Positions 1 to 9,232 of a DNA stretch of 64,000 nt are shown in pieces. The position numbers and the translations under genes are program-made. The first letter of the stretch is position 1. Each line of letters begins with the position of its first letter. Below the pieces are notes generated by a model. The model was not told where the DNA came from. It saw only the letters and a program-made list of their open reading frames with translations, and did no database searches. This DNA is from AWTP1-13 sp050248715 (GTDB lineage Bacteria > Pseudomonadota > Alphaproteobacteria > Rhizobiales > Hyphomicrobiaceae), in assembly GCA_050248715.1 (NCBI GenBank), contig JBFWRV010000008.1:69381-133380 (forward strand). The letters are read 5' to 3'.

Positions 1-1095
1 ATGAATGCCCTCATGGCACACTCCAACACCATGGACGCCCCGCGGGTTGACGCCGCGCGCACAGTTGCCCGCGTGCGTGTGTGGCTGATCACTGTCGCCG
101 CGTTGGTGTTCGTGATGGTGAGCATCGGTGGAGCAACCCGGCTCACGGGCTCTGGCCTCTCTATCACGGAATGGCAGCCGATCATGGGGACGATCCCGCC
201 TCTGTCCCAGGCGGACTGGCTCGAGGCCTTTGCCAAGTACCGGCAGATTCCGCAGTACCACCACGTCAACCGCGGGATGAGTCTGGAAGCATTCAAGTTC
301 ATCTATTGGTGGGAGTGGACCCATCGTTTCCTGGGTCGCCTGATCGGGCTCGCGGTCCTCCTGCCGTTCCTCGCCTTCCTTGCCGCCGGGCAACTGCCGC
401 GGGGCCTGGCGCAAAAGCTGGCGGCTATCTTCGCGCTCGGGGCGCTTCAGGGCTTCGTGGGCTGGTACATGGTGCGCTCAGGCCTTGCCGATCGGCTCGA
501 CGTCAGCCAATACCGGCTCGCACTCCACCTGACGCTTGCCATCCTGATCTTCGGAGCCCTGATCTGGGTCATTCTGTCGCTGGGCGCGCCTGTCCAGTCC
601 ACCCGCGGCTTGGTTGCGCCTGGCACCGGGGCTGCCGTGGCAGTCGTGCTGATCCTGCTCGTGCAGATCGTGCTGGGCGCGCTTGTCGCCGGTCTGAAAG
701 CCGGCGCGTCCTACAACACCTGGCCGCTGATGGACGGAAGCCTCGTGCCGGGCGGGCTTGGCGCGATGGAGCCGTGGTATCTCAACCTGTTCGAGAATGC
801 ACTGACCGTGCAGTTCAACCACCGCCTCGCGGCCTACGTGCTTCTCGTTGCTGCCGTGTGGCACGCGTGGGTGGTGAGGAGGCGCGCGCTTGATGCGCGG
901 GCGCATACATCGTCAACAGTGCTCGCCGCTGCAGTAATGGCCCAGGCAGCGCTCGGCATCTGGACCTTGCTCGCGCAAGTCCCGCTGGCGTTGGGGCTCG
1001 CACATCAAGCCGGCGCCGCGGCGCTGTTCGGGATCGCCGTCTGGAACCTTCACACATTGCGGCACGCCCCGCTGCCGACGAGTGTCGCGTCGTGA
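1..1095 (+). CDS. ctaA: Heme A synthase (COX15/CtaA, type 2)
   Basis: This membrane enzyme oxidises heme O to heme A for aa3-type cytochrome oxidases. The 364-residue product has about eight hydrophobic segments. The family histidines are in place: H108 in WEWTHR, H176 in ALHLTLA, H274 in FNHR and H335 in AHQAG, which bind the two hemes. GGATRLTGSGLS near residue 43 is the usual opening motif. The first base of the window is the A of an ATG, so the true start could lie at that codon, at Met5 or Met11, or upstream of the window. The stop codon overlaps the GTG of the next gene (GTGA), which suggests coupled translation. The family call is firm; only the start is open. Confidence 0.93.
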   Translation: MNALMAHSNTMDAPRVDAARTVARVRVWLITVAALVFVMVSIGGATRLTGSGLSITEWQPIMGTIPPLSQADWLEAFAKYRQIPQYHHVNRGMSLEAFKFIYWWEWTHRFLGRLIGLAVLLPFLAFLAAGQLPRGLAQKLAAIFALGALQGFVGWYMVRSGLADRLDVSQYRLALHLTLAILIFGALIWVILSLGAPVQSTRGLVAPGTGAAVAVVLILLVQIVLGALVAGLKAGASYNTWPLMDGSLVPGGLGAMEPWYLNLFENALTVQFNHRLAAYVLLVAAVWHAWVVRRRALDARAHTSSTVLAAAVMAQAALGIWTLLAQVPLALGLAHQAGAAALFGIAVWNLHTLRHAPLPTSVAS

Positions 1096-1778
1096 GCAAC
1101 CTCGTGCTGGTGTTCGACCTCGACGACACGCTCTATCCCGAGCGGCAATTCGCTTTGTCGGGCTTTGCAGCGGCGGGTCGCTGGGCCGAAGCCGAGCTCG
1201 GCGTGGCGGGGCTCGCCGCAAGCATGACGCACCTGCTCGATCAGGGCCACCTTGGCGGGCTGTTCCGCATCGCGCTGTCAGAGGGGTGCCCCAATCACAC
1301 GCCCGAGCATCTTGCTGCCCTCGTGGAAGCCTATCGCAATCACGAGCCCGAGCTGACGCTGTTCGAGGATGCGGCGTGGGCCTTGGCGCATTTCGGCGGC
1401 AAGGGGAAGCTCGGCCTGATTACCGACGGCACCCACAGCGTGCAGGCCAAAAAGGTGCGGGCGCTCGGCATCGCCCCGCACTTTGGCGAGATCGTCTACA
1501 CGCACGCTCTGGGCGGCAAGGAATTCTCCAAGCCGCACCCCAGGAGCTATGAGATGGTCGAGCAAGCACTCGGAGGCGCTGGTACGCGCCTTGTCTACAT
1601 CGGCGACAATCCGTCCAAGGACTTCGTTGCGCCCAATGCACGCGGCTGGACCAGCGTCATGGTGAAGCGAACGGAGGCGAAGGGCATACACGAGCGCGCG
1701 GAAGTGGCCCCGGGAGGCGCGCCGCACCACACCATCGTCTCGCTGACCGAGTTGCCCCGGCTCCTGCTACAGGGGTGA
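1092..1778 (+). CDS. HAD-family hydrolase (pyrimidine 5'-nucleotidase type)
   Basis: The 228-residue product is a soluble haloacid-dehalogenase-like phosphatase. It opens with the catalytic motif VFDLDDTLYP (nucleophile D9, acid/base D11). It also has a motif II Thr in LITDG, a motif III lysine in SKPHPRSYE and the Mg-binding motif IV YIGDNPSKDF. Such enzymes hydrolyse nucleotide monophosphates or other small phosphates, and the substrate cannot be read from sequence. It starts with GTG overlapping the ctaA stop by four bases and ends three bases before the ubiA start, so the three genes look like one operon. Confidence 0.85.
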   Translation: MSNLVLVFDLDDTLYPERQFALSGFAAAGRWAEAELGVAGLAASMTHLLDQGHLGGLFRIALSEGCPNHTPEHLAALVEAYRNHEPELTLFEDAAWALAHFGGKGKLGLITDGTHSVQAKKVRALGIAPHFGEIVYTHALGGKEFSKPHPRSYEMVEQALGGAGTRLVYIGDNPSKDFVAPNARGWTSVMVKRTEAKGIHERAEVAPGGAPHHTIVSLTELPRLLLQG

Positions 1779-1781
1779 CCC

Positions 1782-2732
1782 GTGCACCAGCCCGCACGCA
1801 CCGTGCCCGATGCTGTGCCGGGAAACTGGGTGGACAGGCTTGCCCCCGCCGGTGCCAAGCCCTACCTGCGCCTTGCGCGCTTCGACCGGCCGATCGGAGC
1901 GTGGCTGTTGCTGTTCCCCTGCTGGTGGGGACAGGCGTTGGCCGAGCTTTCGCTCGGACGAGCCTTCCCGGACCCCTGGTATCTGTCGCTCTTCCTCATC
2001 GGCGCTTTCATCATGCGCGGGGCGGGATGCACCTATAACGACATCGTCGACAGGGATTACGACGCCGGGGTGGAGCGCACCGCCGCGCGCCCTATTCCCT
2101 CCGGCCAGGTGACGGTGCGTCAGGCGCAGGCTTTCATGCTTGTCCTGTGCGGCATCGGGTTTCTGGTGCTGATCCAGCTCAACCTCTTCACGATCATCCT
2201 GGGCATCGCGTCGCTTGCTCTCATTGCCGCCTATCCATTTGCGAAGCGCTTCACGCATTGGCCGCAGATCATGCTCGGCCTGACGTTCAAATGGGGCGCG
2301 CTGGTGGGCTGGTCGACCATCACCGGCTCCTTGGCGGCCGCACCGCTCGCGCTCTACGCGGGCTCGGTGCTGTGGACCATCGGCTACGACACCATCTATG
2401 CTCACCAGGACAAGGAGGACGACCTTGCAGTGGGCCTGAAGTCGACGGCGCTCAAGCTGGGCGAGGCCACACCGCAGTGGCTCCTCGCATTCTACGGGGG
2501 GGCGATCCTGTTATGGGGACTGGCCGGGGCGCTGGCCGGCGCAGGGCTCGTCTTCTTCCTGGCCCTTGCGCTGGCGAGCGCGCAGTTTGTCTGGCAGGTG
2601 GCCACGCTCGATCTGGCCGATGCAAAGAACTGCCTCGTGCGCTTCAAGTCGAACCGGGTGATCGGCTGGCTACTGTTCCTGGGCCTCGCCGGCGACATGG
2701 CGCTCGGCACACTTGCGGCTGCCTTCTCCTAA
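1782..2732 (+). CDS. ubiA: 4-hydroxybenzoate polyprenyltransferase
   Basis: This integral membrane prenyltransferase attaches the polyprenyl tail to 4-hydroxybenzoate in ubiquinone synthesis. The 316-residue protein has about eight transmembrane segments. Both Asp-rich prenyl-diphosphate motifs are visible: NDIVDRDYDAGV (from N86) and GYDTIYAHQDKEDD (about residues 201-214). The phrase RTAARPIPSGQ after the first motif is typical of UbiA. The GTG start lies three bases after the HAD gene. Heme A and ubiquinone genes together make a respiratory-cofactor cluster. I see no sign of damage. Confidence 0.93.
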   Translation: MHQPARTVPDAVPGNWVDRLAPAGAKPYLRLARFDRPIGAWLLLFPCWWGQALAELSLGRAFPDPWYLSLFLIGAFIMRGAGCTYNDIVDRDYDAGVERTAARPIPSGQVTVRQAQAFMLVLCGIGFLVLIQLNLFTIILGIASLALIAAYPFAKRFTHWPQIMLGLTFKWGALVGWSTITGSLAAAPLALYAGSVLWTIGYDTIYAHQDKEDDLAVGLKSTALKLGEATPQWLLAFYGGAILLWGLAGALAGAGLVFFLALALASAQFVWQVATLDLADAKNCLVRFKSNRVIGWLLFLGLAGDMALGTLAAAFS

Positions 2733-2915
2733 GTCAGTCAGTGCAGCAGGCGACGCGACACACGGCAGCACCAGCTTGACCGGCGCTGCCGTGCGCTTCT
2801 GTTAACTCCTGAGCGGCCGTCTGTCCGCGACCTTTCACGGTTGTTAGTTCTGCCACAAAAGGCTTCCGAACCACTTAAGTGGGAAGGTAAAAGAAACCTA
2901 AGCGAAAGAACGAAC

Positions 2916-3167
2916 ATGACCACTGCCAACGTCCCGACGCGGCCGGCCAAACAGCTTCTCCATCTCGTCTTCGGCGGCGAGCTGAAGTCCCTCAGCGAGC
3001 TGGAATTCAGCAATCTTGGCGAGCTCGATATCGTCGGCATTTATCCCAACTATGCGAAGGCTTACAAAGCCTGGAAGGCGGCGGCGCAGCGCACTGTGGA
3101 CAATGCGCAGGTGCGCTACTTCATCGTTCATATCCACCGCCTCCTCGACCCAAATGTCACAGCGTAG
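2916..3167 (+). CDS. DUF4170 domain protein
   Basis: The 83-residue protein is small and soluble and matches the alphaproteobacterial DUF4170 family, which I recognise from LVFGGEL, GIYPNYAKAYKAWKAAAQRTVDNA and YFIVHIHRLL. The function is unknown. I chose ATG 2916 because the longer reading frame upstream has no family resemblance and GAAAGA lies just before this ATG. In other rhizobia the gene commonly sits between inositol-phosphatase-like and lipid A genes. Here it precedes the MsbA-like exporter and the acyltransferase-WaaA fusion, so a link with envelope assembly is a reasonable inference but not shown. Confidence 0.8.
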   Translation: MTTANVPTRPAKQLLHLVFGGELKSLSELEFSNLGELDIVGIYPNYAKAYKAWKAAAQRTVDNAQVRYFIVHIHRLLDPNVTA

Positions 3168-3300
3168 CCACGTTCCTGGTGCATCCGCGCCGGGGCTCGC
3201 AGATGATTCTCCGATCACCGGGTAGCGTTTGTGCGTTTGAGCTGATAGACGGGGAAACGCTGGCGGGGAATGAAGCCTGCGGCCGCCAATCAGGGGAACC

Positions 3301-5136
3301 TTGCGCAAGCGTTCGAAAATCTCGCGTAGCGCAACGCGCGTGTTCGCCCTCGACGAACGCGCAAGTGGCACGTTGCGACGTTTCATTGCCGACTGGGTGC
3401 TGCCGCGTTGGCGGCAAATCGCCGTGGCCTTGGCGTTCACCGGAGGGCTTGCAGCCTCAACCGGGGCCTATCCCCTAATTATCAAGAACTCATTCGATGC
3501 GCTCATGCGGGCCGAGGGCAATCTGCCGTGGGTGCTGGGCGCCATCGTCGCCGTCACGAGCGCACGCGGCCTCTTCCTCTATCTGCACCAGGTGGCGTCC
3601 GCCCGCATCGTGATGCGCATGACGACCGATCTCCAGAAGGCGGCATTCGCCCACCTCATCAATTCCGATTATGCCAGGCTCACCCGTGAGAGCACGGGTC
3701 ACTATGTCTCACGGCTCACGAACGATCTCGCGGTCGTCCAGCAGGCGACCCAGACGTCGATGATGACCTTTGCCAAAGACATCCTCGCGGTGGCCGCCGT
3801 CCTGGTATCGATGCTTTACCTCGACTGGATGCTGACGCTCATCGTGTTCGCCGTCTATCCGCTGGCAGTCCTGCCGATGAGCAGCGTAGGGCGGCGCCTG
3901 CGCTCCGTAGCGCGCCGCACCCAAGCCGAGATCGGCGACATGACCTCGCGCCTGACCGAGAAGCTTGCCGGCGCACGTCTGATCAAGGCCTTCAATCTCG
4001 AGAACTACGCGATCGAGCGGCTGAACAGCAATTTTGAGCAGATCTATCGGCTCAGGATGAAGGCCGTGCGAACACGTGGCCGGATGGGCCCCGCGCTGGA
4101 GGCATTGGCCGGCATCGTCATTGCGTGCGTGATCGCCTTCGCTTATTGGCGCATCGCGACGGGCATCAGCACGGTGGGCTCCTTCATGGGGTTCGTTGCG
4201 GCCCTGCTGCTCGCGGCTCAGCCGATCAAGTCGCTGGGGGCGGTGGCAACGGCGACGTTCGAGGGACTGGCCGCGGCCGAACGGGTCTACGAGTTGCTCG
4301 ACGAGAAGCCAACCGTGATCGATCGGCCGGGGGCGCAGCCGCTCGCAGTCAAGGAAGGCGCGATCGAGTTCGAGAAGGTCGGCTTCGGTTACGCCGCGGC
4401 CGATGGGACCGCGGTGGAGAACTTCTCACTGTCGGTGCCCGGCGGCAAGACGGTCGCACTCGTGGGCCGCTCCGGCGCCGGCAAGTCCACCGCGATCAAC
4501 CTAGTCGCGCGACTGTTCGACGTGACCTCCGGAAGGATCCTCATCGATGGCCAGGACCTGCGCGATGTGCAGCTGGCGAGCCTGCGGCAGGCAATTGCCA
4601 TCGTGAGCCAGGAGGTGACCCTGTTCGACGACACGATCAGGGCCAACATCGCGCTCGGACGCCTCGGCGCCAGCGAGGCAGACATCATCGCCGCCGCCAA
4701 GGCTGCGGCCGCGCACGAGTTCATCATCTCCCAGCCGTCGGGCTACGACACCGTCGTCGGCGACAGCGGTATGCGGTTGTCGGGCGGACAGCGTCAGCGC
4801 GTCGCGCTTGCCAGGGCAATCCTTAAGGACGCGCCGATCCTTCTGCTCGACGAGGCGACAAGCGCGCTCGATACCGAGTCCGAGCGCCTCGTGCAGGAAG
4901 CGCTCACCCGCTTTACGCGAAGCCGGACCACACTCATCATCGCGCACCGGCTTTCAACGGTGCAGCGCGCCGACCTGATCTGCGTGATGGACCATGGCCG
5001 CCTCATCGAAATCGGCACGCACGCCGAACTCCTGCAGCGCGACGGGTCTTACGCGCGACTGTGCCGAGCGCAGATTCTGACGGATATCGATTCGGCGCCG
5101 AACATGCTGCTGCCACAATCCAACGAGGCAGCCTAA
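3301..5136 (+). CDS. msbA: ABC transporter, lipid A exporter MsbA-like
   Basis: The 611-residue half-transporter has six membrane segments fused to one ATPase and probably works as a homodimer, flipping lipid A-core across the inner membrane. Walker A is G389-T397 (GRSGAGKST), the signature is LSGGQ 493-497, Walker B ends at D517-E518 (LLLDEATSALD), and an H-loop occurs in IIAHRLST. The start is TTG with GGGGAA upstream; no better-placed ATG exists before the first membrane helix. Neighbours in Kdo and lipid A synthesis support the MsbA assignment over a generic multidrug exporter. Substrate remains inferred. Confidence 0.85.
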   Translation: MRKRSKISRSATRVFALDERASGTLRRFIADWVLPRWRQIAVALAFTGGLAASTGAYPLIIKNSFDALMRAEGNLPWVLGAIVAVTSARGLFLYLHQVASARIVMRMTTDLQKAAFAHLINSDYARLTRESTGHYVSRLTNDLAVVQQATQTSMMTFAKDILAVAAVLVSMLYLDWMLTLIVFAVYPLAVLPMSSVGRRLRSVARRTQAEIGDMTSRLTEKLAGARLIKAFNLENYAIERLNSNFEQIYRLRMKAVRTRGRMGPALEALAGIVIACVIAFAYWRIATGISTVGSFMGFVAALLLAAQPIKSLGAVATATFEGLAAAERVYELLDEKPTVIDRPGAQPLAVKEGAIEFEKVGFGYAAADGTAVENFSLSVPGGKTVALVGRSGAGKSTAINLVARLFDVTSGRILIDGQDLRDVQLASLRQAIAIVSQEVTLFDDTIRANIALGRLGASEADIIAAAKAAAAHEFIISQPSGYDTVVGDSGMRLSGGQRQRVALARAILKDAPILLLDEATSALDTESERLVQEALTRFTRSRTTLIIAHRLSTVQRADLICVMDHGRLIEIGTHAELLQRDGSYARLCRAQILTDIDSAPNMLLPQSNEAA

Positions 5137-5268
5137 GCTTGCGACCTGCCAGGGCAGGGGATAGAAGCAAGAAGCCTGTGGCGAATCAAAGCTTTCTTAG
5201 TACGCTCGAGATCGGCTATAGAAGCGCCGATCCACTCATTTCACGGGGCTGCAGCTCCCGGTCAGGAA

Positions 5269-7302
5269 ATGCCTCGGATGGCGACGGCTCAAAACCGAGC
5301 AAGGCTTGTCGACAGGCTGGCGGGAACTTTGCTTGCCCGCTATGTGAGCTGGGTGCGGCGCACCTCGCGCGGCATCCCCGAGATGGAGGCCATCGTCGCC
5401 GAAGCCGCCGAGAAGCATTTCCCATGCATCGTCGGCATGTGGCATGGCGAGTTCATGCTGCTTCCGTTGATCAAGCCGCGTGATCTCGCCACCGACGTCA
5501 TGCTGGCGCGGCACGGCGACGCCGAGTTTCTTGGCGAAGCCCTCAAGCAATTCGATATGCAGCTCATTCGCGGCGCCGGTGCCGCCGGCCGCGGCAAGGA
5601 CCGTGGCGGTGCCCACGCCTATCGCGCTGCCATCCAAGCCCTGCGCGACGGCCGCGCGGTGGCGATGACGGCCGACGTTCCCGGCGGGCAGGCGCGCAAG
5701 GCCGGCCTCGGCATCGTCATGGCGGCCAAGCAGTCGGGTCGCCCGATTGTGCCGGTGGCGATCGCCACGAAGCGCTACTTTGCACTCAACACCTGGAGCC
5801 GGATGACGATCAACCTGCCGTACTCCAGCTTGGGGTTTGCGGCTGGCTCTGCCGTGTACGTGCCGCATGAGGCAACGTCCGAGGATCTGGAACGCTACCG
5901 GCAGGCGGTGGAGGCTGGCCTCAACGCGGCGACCGAGCTCGCCTATGCCCGCGCCGGGGGCGATGCGGAGCGCGCCACGCCTGGCGGCGCCATCACGAAG
6001 CGCCCCGAACCCGGACTCTGGCTCAAGGGCTACCGCTCCGTCACCAGTTACGCACGACCCATTGCGCCCCTGCTGCTCGGTTTACGCGAACGGCGCGGCA
6101 AGGAAGAGCCGCAGCGCCGCGGCGAGCGTCTCGGCCGGCCAAGCGTCGCTCGGCCTGCTGGACGTCTCGTGTGGTTCCATGCCGCAAGCGTCGGCGAGAC
6201 CAATGCCATTCTGCCGCTGATGTCGGCCTTGGCGCAGGAACGCCCGACGCTGTCGTTCCTCCTCACGACGGGTACGGTCACCTCAGCACAGCTCGCGGCG
6301 CAGAGGCTGGGACCCAGGGCCGTGCATCAGTACGCGCCGCTCGATGCACCGGAGTATGTCAGGAGCTTCCTCGATCACTGGCGCCCGGATCTCGGCGTGT
6401 TCACCGAGTCCGAGATCTGGCCCAACCTGATCCTCGAAAGCGCTGCCCGCGACATACCGCTGGCGTTGGTCAACGCCCGCATGACGAAGCGCTCGTTCCG
6501 CCGCTGGCGGCGCAATCCGAGGTTTGCCAATCCGCTGTTCAGCCGCTTCTCGATCGTGCTCGCGCAGAACGAGGCGCTGGCCAGAAGCTTCTCCACGCTC
6601 GGCGCTCGAAGCGCGGTCCCCACCGGCAACCTGAAAGCCGACGCTCCGGCGCCGGTGGTCGACAGCGCCGAGTTCGAGCGGCTGCGTCCGATGCTGCAGG
6701 GCCGCCCGCTGCTTATCGCCGCCAGCACGCACGACGGCGAGGACGAGATCATTGCCGGCGCGCATCGCCAGCTCGCCGCGAACCTGCCGGGTCTATGCAC
6801 CATGATCGCGCCGCGGCACCCCCAGCGGGGCCCAGCCATCGTCGAAATGCTGAGGAGCCAAGGACTGAGGACCGCCCAGCGCTCCCTCGGCGAGCTCCCG
6901 GGCCCGACGGTCGCCGCCTACGTCTTCGACACGATCGGCGAGCTCGGCACGCTCTATAAGCTGGCGTCCGTGGCCTTCATCGGCGGCTCGCTCGTCGATC
7001 GCGGGGGTCACAACCCCATCGAGGCGATGCAACATGGCGCCGCGGTCCTGGTCGGACCTCATCGGCAGAACTTTGCCGATGCCTATGGTGCCCTCATCGC
7101 CAACGGTGGCGCCATCGTCGTGCAGTCCGCTGACGACATCGCCAAGGCTGCGCGCAAGCTCCTGCTGGACGAGGCGGAGCTCGCGAGCGTGCGCTCGCGG
7201 GCCAACGCGGCACTCGCCACGATATCCGGTGCGCTGCCGCGCACCATAGAGGCACTGCTACGCTATCTGCCGAGCGAGGAAGGCTTGGCGCGTGCGTCTT
7301 GA
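5269..7302 (+). CDS. waaA: Fusion: DUF374 lysophospholipid acyltransferase-like domain + Kdo transferase WaaA
   Basis: A single frame of 677 codons joins two proteins that are usually separate. Residues about 20-225 are a DUF374 acyltransferase-like domain with H59 in MWHGEF, and AMTADVPGG further on. Residues about 295-670 are a full Kdo transferase: HAASVGE (catalytic Glu E310), FTESEIWPNL, NARMTKRS, and the CMP-Kdo-binding region GGSLVDRGGHNPIEA. A Gly/Arg-rich linker (about 235-295) connects them. Kdo transferase adds Kdo to the lipid A precursor at the inner membrane. ATG 5278 has a better-spaced AGGAAA than ATG 5269 and may be the true start. The end overlaps lpxK by 11 bases. Confidence 0.87.
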   Translation: MPRMATAQNRARLVDRLAGTLLARYVSWVRRTSRGIPEMEAIVAEAAEKHFPCIVGMWHGEFMLLPLIKPRDLATDVMLARHGDAEFLGEALKQFDMQLIRGAGAAGRGKDRGGAHAYRAAIQALRDGRAVAMTADVPGGQARKAGLGIVMAAKQSGRPIVPVAIATKRYFALNTWSRMTINLPYSSLGFAAGSAVYVPHEATSEDLERYRQAVEAGLNAATELAYARAGGDAERATPGGAITKRPEPGLWLKGYRSVTSYARPIAPLLLGLRERRGKEEPQRRGERLGRPSVARPAGRLVWFHAASVGETNAILPLMSALAQERPTLSFLLTTGTVTSAQLAAQRLGPRAVHQYAPLDAPEYVRSFLDHWRPDLGVFTESEIWPNLILESAARDIPLALVNARMTKRSFRRWRRNPRFANPLFSRFSIVLAQNEALARSFSTLGARSAVPTGNLKADAPAPVVDSAEFERLRPMLQGRPLLIAASTHDGEDEIIAGAHRQLAANLPGLCTMIAPRHPQRGPAIVEMLRSQGLRTAQRSLGELPGPTVAAYVFDTIGELGTLYKLASVAFIGGSLVDRGGHNPIEAMQHGAAVLVGPHRQNFADAYGALIANGGAIVVQSADDIAKAARKLLLDEAELASVRSRANAALATISGALPRTIEALLRYLPSEEGLARAS

Positions 7303-8338
7303 CGAGCCGTCCTGGTGGTATCGCCAGGGCACGAGCGGCGTTGCGACGTGTCTGCAGCCGCTGGCGGCCATATACGGATGGGTGGCCGAGACGCGTTACC
7401 TTCGCGCCAGCCCATACCGTTCGCGGCTGCCCGTCATTTGCGTGGGCAATTTCACGGCAGGCGGGAGCGGCAAGACGCCGCTTTCAATTTATCTGTGCGA
7501 GCGGCTGAAGGCAGCGGGTCACGAGCCTGCTGCCCTGACACGCGGCTACGGCGGGCGTCTCGGCGGGCCCTATTGGGTGGACGCGGCCTCTGACGTCGCC
7601 GACGACGTCGGCGACGAGGCGCTGCTGCTTGCCGGCGTCGCGCCGACCCTCGTTGCACGCGATCGTGCGGCGGGAGCGCGCGCAATCGAGGCTGGCCCGC
7701 ATTCCGCCACGGTCGTCATCATGGACGACGGGCTGCAGAACCCTGGCCTGGCCAAGGACTTCACCATCGCCGTGGTCGAGGGGGGACGAGGACTAGGCAA
7801 CGGCCTGGTCATACCGGCGGGACCTTTGCGGGCAGCGCTCGACTTCCAGCTCGAGCTGACGGACGCCATCGTCGTCAGCGAGAGCGTCTATTCAGAGACC
7901 TCCGGCAGCATGACGGACTGGCTGCGCCACCGTTTCGCGGGACCCGTGTTGAGGGCCAATGTTGTGCCGGGTCCTGGGACCGACTGGCTGAAAGGTGCTC
8001 GCGTAATCGCCTGGGCTGGCATCGCCGCGCCTCGGCGCTTCTTCGCGACGTTGATGGCGCTGGGCGCCGATGTGGTCGAAAGCGTGATTTTTCGTGACCA
8101 CGAGCGGCTCGGCGACCGGGACGCGCAACGTCTGCTGGACCTGACGCACCGACATTCCGCACAACTCGTCACGACGCAGAAGGATATGGCGCGCTTGGCC
8201 GGTGCCAGCGGCACGCGCGTAGAGCTTGCACAAGCTTCGCGGGTTGTGCCGGTTCACCTGGTCTTCGCGAATCCTGACGCGGAGCGCCTGTCCTCGCTCG
8301 TCGTCACGGCCCTTCAGACCTGTAGCGGCCGGCGGTAG
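7292..8338 (+). CDS. lpxK: Tetraacyldisaccharide 4'-kinase
   Basis: LpxK phosphorylates the 4' position of the lipid A disaccharide at the inner membrane. The 348-residue product has the N-terminal hydrophobic region and an unusual P-loop GNFTAGGSGKTP (residues about 52-63). It also has LTRGYGG, GDEALLLA and MDDGLQNPGL, all LpxK hallmarks. The GTG start lies inside the end of the waaA fusion, so the two are translationally coupled. Length is normal for alphaproteobacteria. Together with msbA and waaA it makes a lipid A-Kdo assembly and export operon. Confidence 0.93.
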   Translation: MRLDEPSWWYRQGTSGVATCLQPLAAIYGWVAETRYLRASPYRSRLPVICVGNFTAGGSGKTPLSIYLCERLKAAGHEPAALTRGYGGRLGGPYWVDAASDVADDVGDEALLLAGVAPTLVARDRAAGARAIEAGPHSATVVIMDDGLQNPGLAKDFTIAVVEGGRGLGNGLVIPAGPLRAALDFQLELTDAIVVSESVYSETSGSMTDWLRHRFAGPVLRANVVPGPGTDWLKGARVIAWAGIAAPRRFFATLMALGADVVESVIFRDHERLGDRDAQRLLDLTHRHSAQLVTTQKDMARLAGASGTRVELAQASRVVPVHLVFANPDAERLSSLVVTALQTCSGRR

Positions 8339-8485
8339 GCGCGGCAGCGGCTGCGCACGGGCCACACGGTCAGCGCTCTGCGATCGGTCCGGATCGCGAT
8401 CTGCTTGACACCTCCCGGACACCACGCTCCTGTTCCTGCTAGGCCGCTGCAGCGAGCCGGGGGTTGGCTGGGCAGAGGAGTGGGC

Positions 8486-9151
8486 ATGTCGCCACTTGCA
8501 TGGCTTCGCCGCGCGGTTGTCTCCATGGGGATCGGTGCGACCAGCTACGCCATCATGCTGGGCATCATGGTGTTCTCGGTCGTTTACGATCGCGAGGCCG
8601 AGCCGATCATAACGCTCGCGTTCAACACCGGCCGAAGCATCATCGAAGCATTCGACAAGCTGGTCGCAGGCAGCCACTGGGGCCAGGTTGCCGTGAATCA
8701 TATGCGCGAGCGGGTGAACATGACCCACATCGTCCTCTCGATACCGGCGATCATCATCGCCACGATCGTCATCGGCATTCCGTTCAACTGGCTGCTGGGG
8801 GGAACGCGCAGCGCCCTTCAGAGGATCGCCATAGCCCTTACCAGCATCCCGGCGACCGTAGTCTTGGCGGTGGTGCTGTTCAGCTTCAACGCGTTGGTGC
8901 CCGACACCTATGCCGCCCTTCTCCGTTTTGCCGACTGGGTCTGGCAGACGTCGCTGAATGCGCTGAGCGCGTCCGGCGACAGCATTCCCGGCGCACGCAA
9001 GCTGACGAACGCGGCGCGCCAGGGTTTCTCGGGGCATCACTACGTGATCATGGCGCTGTGCAGCATCGTGGCGTCATTCGTGGTGAATGCTCTCTTCGCG
9101 CTGATCTTTGACCGCAGGAAGCACGACGACTATCCGGCACAATTCAGATAG
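8486..9151 (+). CDS. Conserved membrane protein of unknown function
   Basis: I do not recognise this 221-residue protein. It has about four hydrophobic stretches: residues about 10-30, 77-100, 108-135 and 185-205. The 45-residue stretch between the first two is probably a periplasmic loop. A basic C-terminus (FDRRKHDD) follows the last helix. The ATG at 8486 is chosen because GAGGAG sits just upstream, whereas the longer frame beginning at a TTG 27 codons earlier is proline-rich and unlike a membrane protein start. It lies alone between lpxK and a TPR gene that reads the other way. Confidence 0.7.
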   Translation: MSPLAWLRRAVVSMGIGATSYAIMLGIMVFSVVYDREAEPIITLAFNTGRSIIEAFDKLVAGSHWGQVAVNHMRERVNMTHIVLSIPAIIIATIVIGIPFNWLLGGTRSALQRIAIALTSIPATVVLAVVLFSFNALVPDTYAALLRFADWVWQTSLNALSASGDSIPGARKLTNAARQGFSGHHYVIMALCSIVASFVVNALFALIFDRRKHDDYPAQFR

Positions 9152-9232
9152 TCGGGCGGCTCGGCTTGATGGCAACGCGCAACCGCGCTCGACTGCAGCG
9201 CAGCGGGAGAACCGAGGGCGCACCCTTGGCCG

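Noticed and set aside
8405..8485. Upstream TTG start for the membrane protein at 8486
   Set aside because: The 27 extra residues are Pro/Gly/Arg-rich, and GAGGAG precedes ATG 8486.
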